Positions 22,943 to 34,617 of a stretch of 64,000 bases of DNA are shown one piece after another. The notes under the pieces are model-generated. The model was given only the letters and a program-made list of their open reading frames with translations. It was not told the origin of the DNA and made no database searches. Position numbers and translations under genes: made by a program. Position 1 is the first letter of the stretch; each line of letters opens with the position of its first letter. The DNA comes from Dama dama (taxonomy: Eukaryota > Chordata > Mammalia > Artiodactyla > Cervidae), in the NCBI RefSeq assembly GCF_033118175.1, contig NC_083710.1, forward strand, positions 42,873,501 through 42,937,500. The letters are read 5' to 3'.

Positions 22943-24522
22943 GGTTAGAGCAGTTCAGTTCAGTTCAGTTCAGTTCAGTCTCTCAGTCGTGTCTGACTCT
23001 TTGCGATCCCATGAATTGCAGCATGCCGGGCCTCCCTGTCCATCACAAACTCCGGAGTTTACTCAAACACATGTCCATCGAGTCGATGATGCCATCCAGC
23101 CATCTCATCCTCTGTTGTCCCCTTCTCCTCCTGCCCCCAATCCCTCCCAGCATCAGGGTCTTTTCCAATAAATCAACTCTTCGCATGAGGCGGCCAAAGT
23201 ATTGGACTTTCAGCTTCAGCATCAGTCCTTCCAGTGAAGACCTAGGACTGATCTCCTTTAGGATAGACCAGTTGGATCTCCTTGCAGTCCAAGGGACTCT
23301 CAAGAGTCTTCTCCAACACCACAGTTCAAAAGCATCAATTCTTTGGCGCTCAGCTTTCTTCACAGTCCAACTCTCACATCCATACATGACCACTGGAAAA
23401 ACCATAGCCTTGACTAGGCAGACCTTTATTGGCAAAGTAATGTCTCTGCTTTTTAATATGCTGTCTAGGTTGGTCATAACATTCCTTCCAAGGAGTAAGC
23501 GTCTTTTAATTTCATGGCTGCAATCACCATCTGCAGTGATTTTGGAGCACAAAAAAATAAAGTCTGACACTGTTTCCACGGTTTCCCCATCTATTTCCCA
23601 TGAAGTGATGGGACCAGATACCATGATCTTAGTTTTCTGAATGCTGAGCTTTAAGCCAACTTTTTCACTCTCCTCTTTCACTTTCATCAAGAGGATTTTT
23701 AGTTTCTCTTCACTTTCTGCCATAAAGGTGGTGTCATCTGCATATCTAAGACTATTGATATTTCTCTCAGCAATCTTGATTTCAGCTTGTGCTTCATCTA
23801 GCCCAGCGTTTCTCATGATGTATTGTGCATATAAGTTAAATAAACATGGTGACAATATACAGCCTTGACGTACTCCTTTTCCTATTTGGAACCAGTCTGT
23901 TGTTCCATGTCCAGTTCTAAACTGTTGCTTCCTGACCTGCATACAGGTTTCTCAAGAGGCAGGTCAGATGGTCTGGTATGCCCATCTCTTTCAGAATGTT
24001 CCACAGTTTATTGTGATCCACACAGTCAAAGGCTTTAGCATAGTCAATAAAGCAGAAATATACGTTTTTCTGGAACTCTCTTGCTTTTTCAATGATCCAG
24101 CGAATGTTCGCAATTTGATCTCTGGTTCCTCTGCCTTTTCTAAAACCAGCTTGAACATCTAGAATTTCACAGTTCACGTATAGCTGAAGCGTGGCTTGGA
24201 GAATTTTGAGCATTACTTTACTAGTGTGTGAGATGAGTGCAATTGTGCAGTAGTTTGAGCATTCTTTGGGATTGCCTTTCTTTGGGATTGGAATGAAAAC
24301 TGACCTTTTCCAGTCCTGTGGCCACTGCTGAGTTTTCCAAATTTGCTGGCATATTGAGTGTAGCACTTTCACAGCATCATCCTTTAGGATTTGAAATAGC
24401 TGATCTGGAATTCCGTCATCTCTACTAGCTTTGTTCGTAGTGATGCTTTCTAAGGCCCACTTGACTTCACATTCCAGGATGTCTGGCTCTAGGTGAGTGC
24501 TCACACCATCGTGATTGGTTAG
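22943..24522 (-). mobile_element. BovB 3' half with the best-preserved RT in the window
   Basis: 5'-truncated minus-strand BovB from late linker (24525 side) to a (TTCAG)n terminus at 22950-22980. Two long frames cover the RT: 24525-23917 (202 codons, with FDCVDH) and 23942-23043 (299 codons, with QGCILSP, YADD and the RT C-terminal part). They overlap and are separated by one extra T in the GCAACAGTT-TAGAACTGG stretch near 23920-23923. No other stop lies between. GGTTAG occurs at 22943-22948 and 24517-24522 and may be part of the target duplication. RT copies BovB RNA at a nicked target; here it lacks the endonuclease domain and is frameshifted, so it is a pseudogene. Confidence 0.93.
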
Positions 24523-25090
24523 CACAGCAGCTCACTAATCTGACTGCTGCCCCTTCTCGCCTCATTAAAGGTGATCTGTTCCTATAAAATGCCGGTCTTG
24601 TTCTTTTTCTGAAAGTTGCCTTCTCTGACTTCTTTACCCTACTTATATAGTCCTATTATTATTTGGGAACTCTTATCTCTGTGCCATCTATTAAGTATCT
24701 CTGTGGTATCTTTTTTTGTTGTTGTTAAGAAAGAGAACTATGCCATGAACAAGAAAAATAAAAAGTAATACATGCTACATAAATGTCATTTAGAAATTAG
24801 GACAATCCTCATTATACTTTAGCAATGCCTATTTTCATGTATATATATGCTGATTCAAAGAAAACATAAAAATATGGTTAATATTACCAACATGGCTTTT
24901 CCCTCCCTTCACCAGCAGATAAACTGATTGTGAGGAAATGAAATGTTTTATCCAGTTAAACAACACAAATACATCCCTTGCTGATGTGGTTATCATTTTG
25001 AACACTTTGGGGAGAACATTGACTTTAATACTTTACCAATTTCTTCTTGTTTGGAAGTGTTTGTATATCTTTCTGTTAAACTTAAACTTC
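24523..25090. other. Non-coding DNA, possible L2 remnant
   Basis: TGCCTTCTCTGACTTCTTTA... near 24615-24720 resembles an L2 3' region, at low confidence. The rest is AT-rich and unrecognised. Confidence 0.4.
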
Positions 25091-25321
25091 CCACCTGGCA
25101 CTAGTGGTAAAGAACCGGCCTGCCAATGCAGGAGGAGGTAAGGGATGCTGCAGGTTCAATCCCTTTGTCTGGAAGATCCCCAAGAGAAGGGCCTGGCAAT
25201 CCACTCCAGTATTCTTGCCTGGAGAATACCATGGACAGGGAAGCTTGGAGGGCTACAGTTCATAAGGTCACAAAAAGTCAGACACTACTGAAGCGACTTA
25301 GCATGCACACATGCACATGTG
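25091..25321 (+). mobile_element. Bov-tA-type SINE with AC-rich tail
   Basis: Plus-strand head (CACCTGGCACTAGTGGTAAA), GCCAATGCAGG motif, body and BovB-like tail (ACTGAAGCGACTTAGC) followed by an imperfect (AC)n tail. AAACTTC at 25084-25090 and 25322-25328 is a probable short target duplication. Confidence 0.9.
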
Positions 25322-28300
25322 AAACTTCTTGACTTCTACCACTTATTTTTCAGGTCAGAACCAGGCAGGATGCTTGATGTTGAAAAGAGCATTGAAGGTT
25401 TTGTTTTTGTTTTAAATCCGTCATTGTTTTTCCCCTATGCTTATTAACATGATAGTACTGGAACGAAGGAAAAAGGACTTTAAAAATAGCTTTAAATGAT
25501 TAAAGAGTGTTGGAGGTAAAATAAAATCCCTGTTTTGTTTTAAACCTACTTTTTTTTTTTTGTCTTTGCTTCCTTTTGTCTGTTCTCTTTGATCTCTTTT
25601 GTCTCTTGCTTCTTTGGTAATATTGGTTCTATCAGACTCAGGTGGTGATAAGAACTCTGGTCTAAAGAACAAAAGACAAATGAGAACTTGCTGATAATAG
25701 ATAGCTCCACTTTTGCATTTATTTTGAGACTAGGAGGACACTGCACTTTTTTCCTATCAAGTACCAGAAAACAACAGTCTTTATCCCCATTTAATCTCAA
25801 TGGATTGCTGTGCTGTACTCATTAAAAGTTATATATGGAAAACTGATTAAAAATCATTGTTTTTAATCTGTCAGTTGAAAGCACTGTTACCAACAACAAA
25901 GCATAATGTAAAAATAAAAGGATAGTGTATTATAATGTCTCAAGAAGCAATCTTCTTGTTATGGTATGAATCTTTCTCACTCATTAGAGATTCTTTACTA
26001 TCAAGAATTTGTACTAAAGGAAGAAAAGCCTCATCTACATTTTAACAGCTCCTCTAAGAAACACTGATTATATCTTGAGATGCCTTAGTGGTGGCTGTCC
26101 TTCCCCTAAATCTGTAAAACAAGACAGCTCCTGGACAAACAAGAGGAACAGTTTTTGATTTGAGGCTTTAAGTAATATTCATTTTAATGTATTGTTTATA
26201 CATTCTAATTAATGAAGCATTACAATAAGGATGCTCATTGAATTTTAAGTTAGATTTTCCTTATGTGATTATTCATGAATGATAACAACAAAGGAACTTA
26301 GAGACTTAGGCCACAGGCTCACATTCACTGGAATTCTCTGAGTTACAATTTCCTCTCTTGAAAAACGAGGAGAATATCTGTAGATACCTAATTACTCTAT
26401 TTCTTCCAACCTAAGATTCATGTTTACGTCATAAACCGGAAATCCTTAAATCAAATCTCAATGCTTAATCATGTCCTATAAATCAGTCAGTATGTAAACT
26501 CTTCAAATCAGAATAGGAAAAGATTTACAAATAGATCAGTGAGTTTTAATATTTAAGACACTAAAAATAGATTGTAGATGTAGAAGCAAATTTAAATGTT
26601 TTCAAAAATTCTTAGCAACTAGTTTAAATATTATTTTCTATTTCAAATATATAAATATTTGATTGATTTTACTTCCTAACTACTCATTTCCACATCAGAA
26701 TAGTTATTCTCCTTGGTTTTCACTTTTCTTTCTAGCTGTTATTAGCACTTGGCTCTTACATCATTTTGGGAAGAATATTACACTATTCCAAGCTAAGCGA
26801 CAGCATAAGAACTAATTACAGTTTTGAAAAATGGTTTAATCAAAGGTAATATATAGTGGCTAGATGAAATGCATAACTCAAAAGCATCTAGGAAGGTGTC
26901 AAAAGGTTATCCTATAGTCTTAGCAACACATCCTCCTATAGGCCGAGGAAGCTACTCTGGTGCTCATGTTCCCTGGCACTTTGGCAGTTCTGTGCTGCTG
27001 GGATTCAGGGCTTCTGGGCTGATGTTATTTCTGGCAGACAGGAATAAAACCAGGGCCTTTACTTGAAGCAATGGTGAAAGGGCACCAGCTGTTTCCAGAT
27101 AATTGTGGATATGTTCCAGACTATTAATCTATTCCTTTTTACAATTTTAACTCATTTTCTATTTTCTCATAATGAGCTATTGAACCCCTTTCTACATCTC
27201 ATGGTTTATACTTTTTAATTAAATATTAAAAATATGTAAAAAATGGTGCAAAACTTTAGATACTCATAAATTAGCAATCAAATTCCCTTTACTTTTAAAT
27301 ATAATGACTATTTTGAGGAAATAATTATTCTGTGGATCCTAGGATTATTTTTTAGATGAATCCAAAGGTATTAGTAAATTGTAGGTAAGTAGTAAGTAGG
27401 TAATTGTAGTAAGTAGGTAGTCAACTTAGCGGTTAAAGTCAGCAGAAAAGATAGAATATAAAAGTTGTTGGAAACATTATTTAAAGGAAAAAAATCTGCC
27501 AACAATATGGTGGACTTGACTTCTTTTATATCTATATCTACATCTATTTACAAATCTTGAAAATACATGTGAGTCTAAAGCCTAAGAGATGGGTAGTGAT
27601 GGAAAATGTTAGTTTTCATATATTTATATCTCTGTAATATTGACTTTTTAAAAAAAAACGTGGTTCTTTGTAATTTAAAAAAAAAAGCTTTTTAAACACT
27701 ATGTGAAAACTGAGAATAAATTGACTATCTGCAGTGGTTTGATGATTGAATTGAACATGAACTACAAGATAGACACTGAGTTAAGTTGTAAACTATTTCC
27801 TAAGTTATGATAAAACATTATGCTTTAAAAATGGTTCTATATAGAGGTCTATAATTTCAGTATATACTTCTAAGTTCTAAGTCTTATATGGAGATTCAGG
27901 TAGTAAAGTATTTAAAAAGAAATGAAAAGTGAAAAAATGAAAATAATGAAAAGTATACAGGAGAAAAAAACTGGGAGAATTGTTATAATTACAATAAGAA
28001 TACTGAATCTATAGATAAAGTTCATAAAATACAAACCATATAGTAATTCTGGTTTTCATTTGCTACCAAAAGACAAATGTTTATCTTATAAAAAGAGAGT
28101 GTAACCATATTTCTTTCACTTTTGATGAGTAAACACCATTTTTATCAACATTCTATGAAGATCATTAAAAAATTTAAAAGAACCTACTATATTGAAAAAA
28201 ATCCAGATGTTTTCAAAAAATAACTTTAATATCCCTATTGAGTTAACTATAAAATACTGAGATTGTAACAATTTATGCAGAATTATTTAAATGTTTAATA

Positions 28301-29724
28301 ACATGAGTCCTACATTCTTCTATTAGAAAATGAAAATATATTTTTGAAACAAAAATTTTAAGTAAAAAAATGCATCTTTATAAAGCCAGTAAAATATACC
28401 ATATTAAAATTAAGATGCACCAAAAAAAAAGACCTTTCCTGAAAATTTTTCTAAACCTTACTTCACAATTTTCCTATGTATAGCAAGGAATGAGCAATAC
28501 ACTACAATTAAAAAGGAGCAGTAAATTACTTAAAATTTGAGCATTTATATTTTAGTTTTCTGCACATTTAAAAAGCAAAATACTTCTAATCTCCTTCACT
28601 CTAAAAATATTATATCCCAATTTTACATTCACTGATGAAAACATCTGCTTTTAAGCACTTTTCCCTCATGTCACTGAATTTAAATAGACTAAATGTCATT
28701 AGTTATTCACTGCAAGATGAGCTTATTTAACCACAGTATTATTTTAATTTGTTTATGCTGTTAGCTTTAAGAGACATAGCACAGAGATAACTCAACACAT
28801 ATTTTGCCTGACTATCGAACAACTTTATTAATTGACTGTATACTCTAAAAACATGTTTCATTAAAATGTAATCATATATAAAGTTATAGAAAGGACATCC
28901 AAGAGTTATTTTATTTAACCAAACTCAGTTTTAGTGTCATTGTTTGATTTGTGGAGTTCTACATGGGCAGCACATGAGTGGAAGGCATAAATCTGGTCTG
29001 ATTAGACAATGTACCTGAATTTGAAATTTGAAATCTAACTGAAAATAGCGCAATGAAATGATCATCGTGGCAGCATATGCACTGTTCACTTTTAATAATC
29101 TTCCTTACTCTCACTTTCAGAATGTTATTTTTATTAAAGTATATTGATGTTTCAACTTCAGACAATAAACTTAATGAATTCAAAACTGAAACTTTACCAA
29201 TCCCGGTTTCCTGATGTCATTTTGTAGTGTCATTCTGATACAACTATATAATTTAGAAGACTTGGCAATTTTTGGCGAAAAATCAGGAGAATCTGAAACC
29301 TCTAATTTTATAAAAATATATAGTTTTTTTTAAAAAAGGATGCTTTAATTAAGCTGTTACTGTTGATTTCTTTTCCTTTCTTCTACCCACTTTCTCTCAT
29401 AAATGGCCTTAGTAGTGTGCATAGCAGTATAATGGCCTATAAGTGTCACTACTGGTGACACTAAATGCAATGTAACTGTCTAACGAATGCAGCATACATC
29501 AAGGCTGATTGTCTTTTTACTACTCTTATAAATGTTGGCAGTATAATATGTTGTTAGAGATTCTGAAATTCATAACAAATTAAAAAATAGCTCTTGTCAA
29601 GAGTGACAAAAGCTACAGTTATTAATACCTGGCAGGAATATTTTATCATAAAGCTGTGACTTATTTTTTCCATCAGTTTACTACATAAAAATACACTTGG
29701 CCCCAGAGTACAAAATGGCTCTGT
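25322..29724. other. AT-rich unique-looking non-coding DNA
   Basis: About 4.4 kb without a gene. 27.1-28.7 kb is especially AT-rich. A MIR-like piece lies at 26300-26400. Frames at 25421-25800 (Lys-rich minus strand), 26869-27066 and 28959-29183 have no family features. A slightly more GC-rich island near 26930-27080 is unassigned. Confidence 0.6.
26300..26400 (+). mobile_element. MIR SINE remnant
   Basis: CTCTGAGTTACAATTTCCTC followed by a TCTTGAAAAACGAGGAGAAT-like stretch matches the MIR core on the plus strand. Confidence 0.55.
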
Positions 29725-29735
29725 AGTAAAGAAGT
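29725..29735. repeat. Left target-site duplication of BovB
   Basis: AGTAAAGAAGT is repeated exactly at 31169-31179, immediately flanking the BovB between them. Confidence 0.88.
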
Positions 29736-31168
29736 TTTTATTTCAAATCCTGAAAGATGATGCTGTGAAAGTGCTGCACTCAATATGCCAGCAAATTTGG
29801 AAAACTCAGCAGTGGCCACAGGACTGGAAAAGGTCAGTTTTCATTCCAATCCCAAAGACAGGCAATCCCAAAGAATGCTCAAACTACCACACAATTGCAC
29901 TCATCTCACATGCTAGTAAAGTAATGCTCAAAATTCTCCAAGCCAGGCTTCAGGAATATGTGAACCGTGAACTTCCAGATGTTCAAGCTGGTTTTAGAAA
30001 AGGCAGAGAAACCAGAGATCAAATTGCCAACATCTGCTGGATCATCGAAAAAGCAAGAGATCTCCAGAAAAACATCTATTTCTGGTTTACTGACTATGCC
30101 AAAAGCCTTTGACTTTGTAGATCACAATAAACTGTGAAAAATTCTGAAAGAGATGGGCATACCAGACCTTCTGACCTGCCTCTTGAGAAACCTGTATACA
30201 GGTCAGGAAGCAACAGTTAGAACTGGACATGGAACAACAGACTGGTTCCAAATAGGAAAAGGAGTACGTCAAGGCTGTATATTGTCACCCTGTTTATTTA
30301 ACTTATAAGCAGAGTACATCATGAGAAACGCTGGGCTGGAGAAAGCACAAGCTAGAATCAAGATTGCTGGGAGAAATATCAATTACCTCAGATATGCAGA
30401 TGACAGCACCCTTATGGCAGAAAGTGAAGAAGAACTAAAGAGCCTCTTGATGAAAGTCAAAGAGGAGAGTTAAAAAGTTGGCTTAAAGCTCAACATTCAG
30501 AAAACTAAGATCATGGCATCCAGTCTCATCACTTCATGGCAAATAAATGGGGAAGCAGTGGAAACAGTGGCTGACTTTATTTTCTGGGCTCCAAAATCAC
30601 TGCACATGGTGATTGCAGCCATGAAACTAAAAGACGCTTACTCCTTGGAAGGAAACTTATGACCAACCTAGACAGCACATTAAAAAGCAGAGACATTACT
30701 TTGACAACAAACGTCCGTCTAGTCAAGGCTATGGTTTTTCCAGTGGTCATGTATGGATGTGAGAGTTGGACTATAAAGAAAGCTGAGTGCAGAATTGATG
30801 CTTTTGAACTGTGGTGTTGGAGAAGCCTCTTGAGAGTCCCTTGGACAGCAAGAAGATCCAACCAGTCCATCCTAAAGGAGATCAGCCCTGGGTGTTCATT
30901 GGAAGGACTGATGTTGAAGCTGAAACTCCAGTACTTTGGCCACCTGATGCAAAGAACTGATTCATTTGAAAAGACCCTGATGCTGGGAAAGATTGAGAGC
31001 ATGAGGAGAAAGTGACAACAGGGGATGAGATGGTTGGATGACATCACTGACTCGATGGACATGGGTTTGGGTGAACTCCGGGAGCTAGTGATGGACAGGG
31101 AGGCCTGGCATGCTGCAGTTCATGGGGTGGCAAACAGTTGGACGCGACTGAGCAACTGAACTGAACTG
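29736..31168 (+). mobile_element. BovB, 5' truncated, with intact 11-bp target duplications
   Basis: Plus-strand RT to 3' end, beginning in the early RT region and ending ACTGAACTGAACTG. A frame at 29765-30112 carries early RT and stops where a +1 A interrupts the AKAF codons near 30099-30105. 30659-31015 carries the RT C-terminal region. It shares diagnostic bases with the BovB at 11725, for example TTTGACAACAAACGTCCG at 30700-30717 and 13482-13499. Dead as a gene. Confidence 0.94.
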
Positions 31169-31179
31169 AGTAAAGAAGT
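31169..31179. repeat. Right target-site duplication of BovB
   Basis: Exact second copy of AGTAAAGAAGT. Confidence 0.88.
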
Positions 31180-32219
31180 ACTATTGAGTTCTTTGATGCA
31201 AATGTTTGATTATTTATGTACATATGTGGCATGAATGGAAACCAAACCAATGACTCACCAAATTTTTTGACACTCTGATTAGTGAAACGATGGTACCAGA
31301 ACAATGCTTAAAGTATCTTGAAACATTGAAAAACTGGAATCAGCCTCTTCAATATTTAGTCATTGTTGGCATGATAAACTGTATTTGTCACAATTAAAAA
31401 TTACAAGCAAGATTAAACATTTCTTGGTATGTTTGGCTTCCCTTGCAGCAACTCACCACAAAAGTCTGAGTTAAATATGGAATAAGATGTTCATTTTAAC
31501 TAACATGAAATTTCAATAAAATAATGACTGTAGATATTGTTGCAACCTCTTTACATTTACATAAAATGCCTGACTATAATCAGTAGTATCCTTGCTGAAA
31601 TGCTCTTAGAATAACAAGCTCTAAGGTTTGCTATGTATTTTAGCATTTTTTTATTTAGGCCTCCACTAAATGGCTCAAATGTGAGAAGAGCAATATGCAA
31701 GATAAGCCAAGCACTACGATTTATAGCAGTTTGCTTATAACATATTTTATATAATGGTATGCCAGAGTTTCATATCAAATTTGACTAATTCAGAGTGTAG
31801 CAGATGAACCCTTGTTTATTAGGTGTGCCCTTAACCATAGAGAAACAAGGTACTGCAGATGAACAGTGTATCCTAGATTCACATCTCAGAAAACTCTCTT
31901 CTCTTCATCTTATTAAAATAATGCTCACGAGGGCTGTGGTTGAGATTACTTGGGTATCATGCTCTCAATTTTCCCAAGGCATGTTACATTATCATTGGTA
32001 GCCCCCACTATCATAGATCTGGATCAGCACTATGAGGGGGCCATTTCCGCCAAGTTTCAAAGTATAAATTAAAAACATCCACTATAAGGTATTTTTGAAA
32101 AAAAATCTAGTCTTATTTGTAGTAATATCATTGAAATGAGGTAATCAGTTATGAAAAGCTATCTTAAAGCCCACATATACAAACACACACACATGCAGAT
32201 ATGCAGAGATATTTATCAG

Positions 32220-32425
32220 AAAGCAACTTGTCAAGTATTACCTCACTTGATCATCTTCACTACTCCATATAGTTGTAGGAAAAGATTATTTCTATTTTAA
32301 AGACTCTAAGTTCTTTATTAGATGACTTACTCAAGGTTACATATCTTAGGGAAAAAGGCAGCTAAAGCTCAGAGAAAGCTCTTCTGACTCTCACCAGTGC
32401 CCCTTCCATTATACCAGTCAGGGGA
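32220..32425 (+). mobile_element. Ancient MIR/L2-class repeat remnant
   Basis: Ordered similarity to the pattern 'tcctcacaacaacc.. ctattttacagatg.. aagtaacttgcccaaggtcac... agctctgactc... ccattatacca': here CTATTTTAAAGACTCTAAG, GACTTACTCAAGGTTACATA and CTTCCATTATACCA. Confidence 0.5.
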
Positions 32426-32559
32426 GAATGTATTGAAATCAGTAAACAAACAAAGATAATAATAAAATAATGAATAAATAAAATGCAGGAATTAATGTAA
32501 TCCTTTAACATAATTTCTTTCATTATAAAAATAAAGTTCGGTTTTTGGAAAATGTTTGC

Positions 32560-32685
32560 TGCGCTGTTATTTTATGACAGGCACTATCTTCTGCATGCTT
32601 CCCATATGTTATCACATTCAATCTTTATCTGTCCATGATGAAAAGATAAGACTCACAAAGGAAGCCTCATCTTATTATCAAAATG
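32560..32685 (+). mobile_element. Ancient MIR/L2-class repeat remnant
   Basis: GACAGGCACTATCTTCTGCA... TATGTTATCACATTCAATCT resembles the 'gccaggcactgttctaagtgc... ttatctcatttaatcc' pattern. Diverged. Confidence 0.42.
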
Positions 32686-33169
32686 TCTTCTGCTGCAGGG
32701 TAAAAATGAATAAAGCTTTGACATTTTGCTTTTTTTAGACAATGTAAAAACAATTCATAAAGAATAATTGGGGGCATTAGAAATACTTTAGTGAAGTGTG
32801 CAAGAGAGTTTTAAATGAATAATTATAACTCCTAAAATTGGATATGTAGGAATTAATATTTTGAAGAGGGTACACATCAAATAAGCACTTATTTTGTGTT
32901 ATCGGATCACGCTTTCCTATCACAGAAAGTATGAGAAAATACTTATAAATCAGTGGGCCTTTAAAAGAAAATATGAAACTGGATAAACCAAGTTAAAATA
33001 TTAAAACATATTACAGAGTTGCATTCAACTGTTGAGTTTCCAATGATGAAGTCAGTACATTTTAGAAGCTAAAACCCCTTATAAATTCTACTTGAACTAT
33101 TTTATGGATAAAACATAGAATTACTTAAATTGAAATTCTAAATGAATTAGCTTATTTATTTTCAACACT

Positions 33170-33287
33170 ATTGTTCTGAAAATATGGATTTTTCCTGATC
33201 CAGGGATTGAACCTATGTCTCCTGCATTGCAGGCAAATTCTTTACCATCTGTACCACCAGAGAAGCCTCATTGTTCTGAAAAATGGA
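33170..33287 (-). mobile_element. tRNA-head-only SINE with long target duplication
   Basis: The 81-bp body 33189-33269 contains only the Bov-tA tRNA-derived head on the minus strand (AGGCTTCTCTGGTGGTACAG, GCAATGCAGG, GGTTCAATCCCTGGATC). It ends in a short A run with no BovB-derived tail. It is flanked by ATTGTTCTGAAAATATGGA (33170-33188) and ATTGTTCTGAAAAATGGA (33270-33287), a target duplication differing by one base. Confidence 0.85.
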
Positions 33288-34617
33288 CCTTAGTTTTAGA
33301 ACATATGTAGTTAAGGCTATATGGAGGTAATGCTCAATCTTTCTAATTATCTGCCGAGATGTGAACCAGTGACTGCACTGTACAAAGTGATAGTGAGCGC
33401 CCAGGTTATGAGCACCTTGAGGTCTTCAGGACTCATTTGCCACTTCAGGATACACTGTGCCCAGTGGACGCCAGCACTGACACAACTCTTCATAGATATG
33501 GGGTCTGGATTGGAGTGAACCCAAAACCTATCTATATTGCTCATATTAATTATTTAATTAGTACATTGTTTATATAATTAGCATATATATTTTGATATAC
33601 ATAATAAATGGAAAGACAGAGTCAGCTGACATTTTACACAGTGTAAAAGGTCTACTGAGAAGATGACATTTGAAGAGAAAAACCTCCAAGAAATGAAGGA
33701 GATTGAAGATACCTGTGTGAAGACTATTCCAGATAAATTTGCTTTGCATGCTTGAAGAATGAAAGGAAGCCTGTAGTGCTGAACAGAGAGCTATAAGGGA
33801 AATGTGTGGGGAGATGAGGTCAAAGAGAGTGGCAGGGGCTAGATGACATAGATCCCTGTAGACCATTGAAAAGTCTTTAGTGTGTACTCTGTAACGATTG
33901 ACGCAGGAGTCATTCAAACAGTTGTCCAAATTAAAATAAATCTTTTAACCACGGCACATTTGGTCACTGAATAACTGAGTCCCTGAACAGGAAGCTTTGG
34001 ACAGTCAGTGACCAAAGTGAGCTAAACAGTCTTGTTAAGGGTTCATCTTAAAGCTATCTATAAAATTTTCATTATACACTGAAAGGGCCTTCTCCAAGTT
34101 ACTCACTGTCAAGTGTTCCTCTGCAAAAACAAATGTGCTTTTCCTTGGATCATCGTATGCTATTTGACGAGGCCACTGGAAAACCAAACAACCAATCCAG
34201 GCATCCAAGGAGGTAAAAGAAGGTAAAAGATCTTTTTCTCTACACTTGTTATTAGTATTACCTTGGTTGTCTATTTCAGCAACAAAAATACTCTTAAAAA
34301 TATTTCATGTTAATGATATTCATACAATGTTTCACTTATATTTTCATTAATTGGCGCCTTGCACTCTTTTTTTTTCATAGAGAAGGGAGTGAAAGGTGAT
34401 GGAATAACAACATATATATATAAGTGGTCAGAGATGGAGGGAATAGCTACAAAAGCATATCTCACTGGAAGGTAGTGATTTAATACTGTTCAATATATTT
34501 CCACAAGCAAATATTCAACACTGTCCACAACTAGAAAGTTCAGAGGAATTATTTTCAGCAGAATGTGTCTTTTACCAAATTAGATCCCTGATCTTTTAAT
34601 ATTTACATCTCATGAGA
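33288..34617. other. Non-coding DNA with an old repeat and an unassigned GC-richer patch
   Basis: 33320-33540 is GC-richer than its surroundings with short open frames on both strands and no family I recognise. 33650-33905 is an old repeat listed separately. The rest is AT-rich. Confidence 0.5.
33650..33905 (+). mobile_element. Ancient mammalian interspersed repeat, probably L2-like
   Basis: GATGACATTTGAAGAGAAAA... GGGAGATGAGGTCAAAGAGA ...GGCAGGGGCTAGATGACATA... follows a widespread mammalian repeat ('gtgatgtttgagctgggac... ggagatgaggtcagagaggt... caggggccagatcat'). The 119-codon minus-strand frame at 33570-33929 is its antisense and is not a gene. Confidence 0.5.

Larger units (their letters stand above)
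31180..33169. other. Non-coding DNA with old MIR/L2-class pieces
   Basis: No gene. Two old repeat remnants are listed separately. Frames at 31804-32001 and 32556-32738 have no family features. Confidence 0.55.

Noticed and set aside
22950..22980. (TTCAG)n as an independent microsatellite
   Set aside because: It is the normal 3' terminal repeat of young BovB; the same occurs at 7827-7847.
22903..23640. 245-codon plus-strand open frame
   Set aside because: Antisense of the minus-strand BovB RT; the same antisense frame recurs over other BovB copies (3633, 13287, 30577, 38169), so it reflects the codon pattern of RT.
33189..33269. Possible tRNA gene
   Set aside because: tRNA-like boxes here and in all Bov-tA heads belong to SINEs; no intact cloverleaf with a 3' acceptor stem was seen.
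33570..33929. 119-codon minus-strand open frame
   Set aside because: Antisense to an old interspersed repeat on the plus strand; no protein family features.
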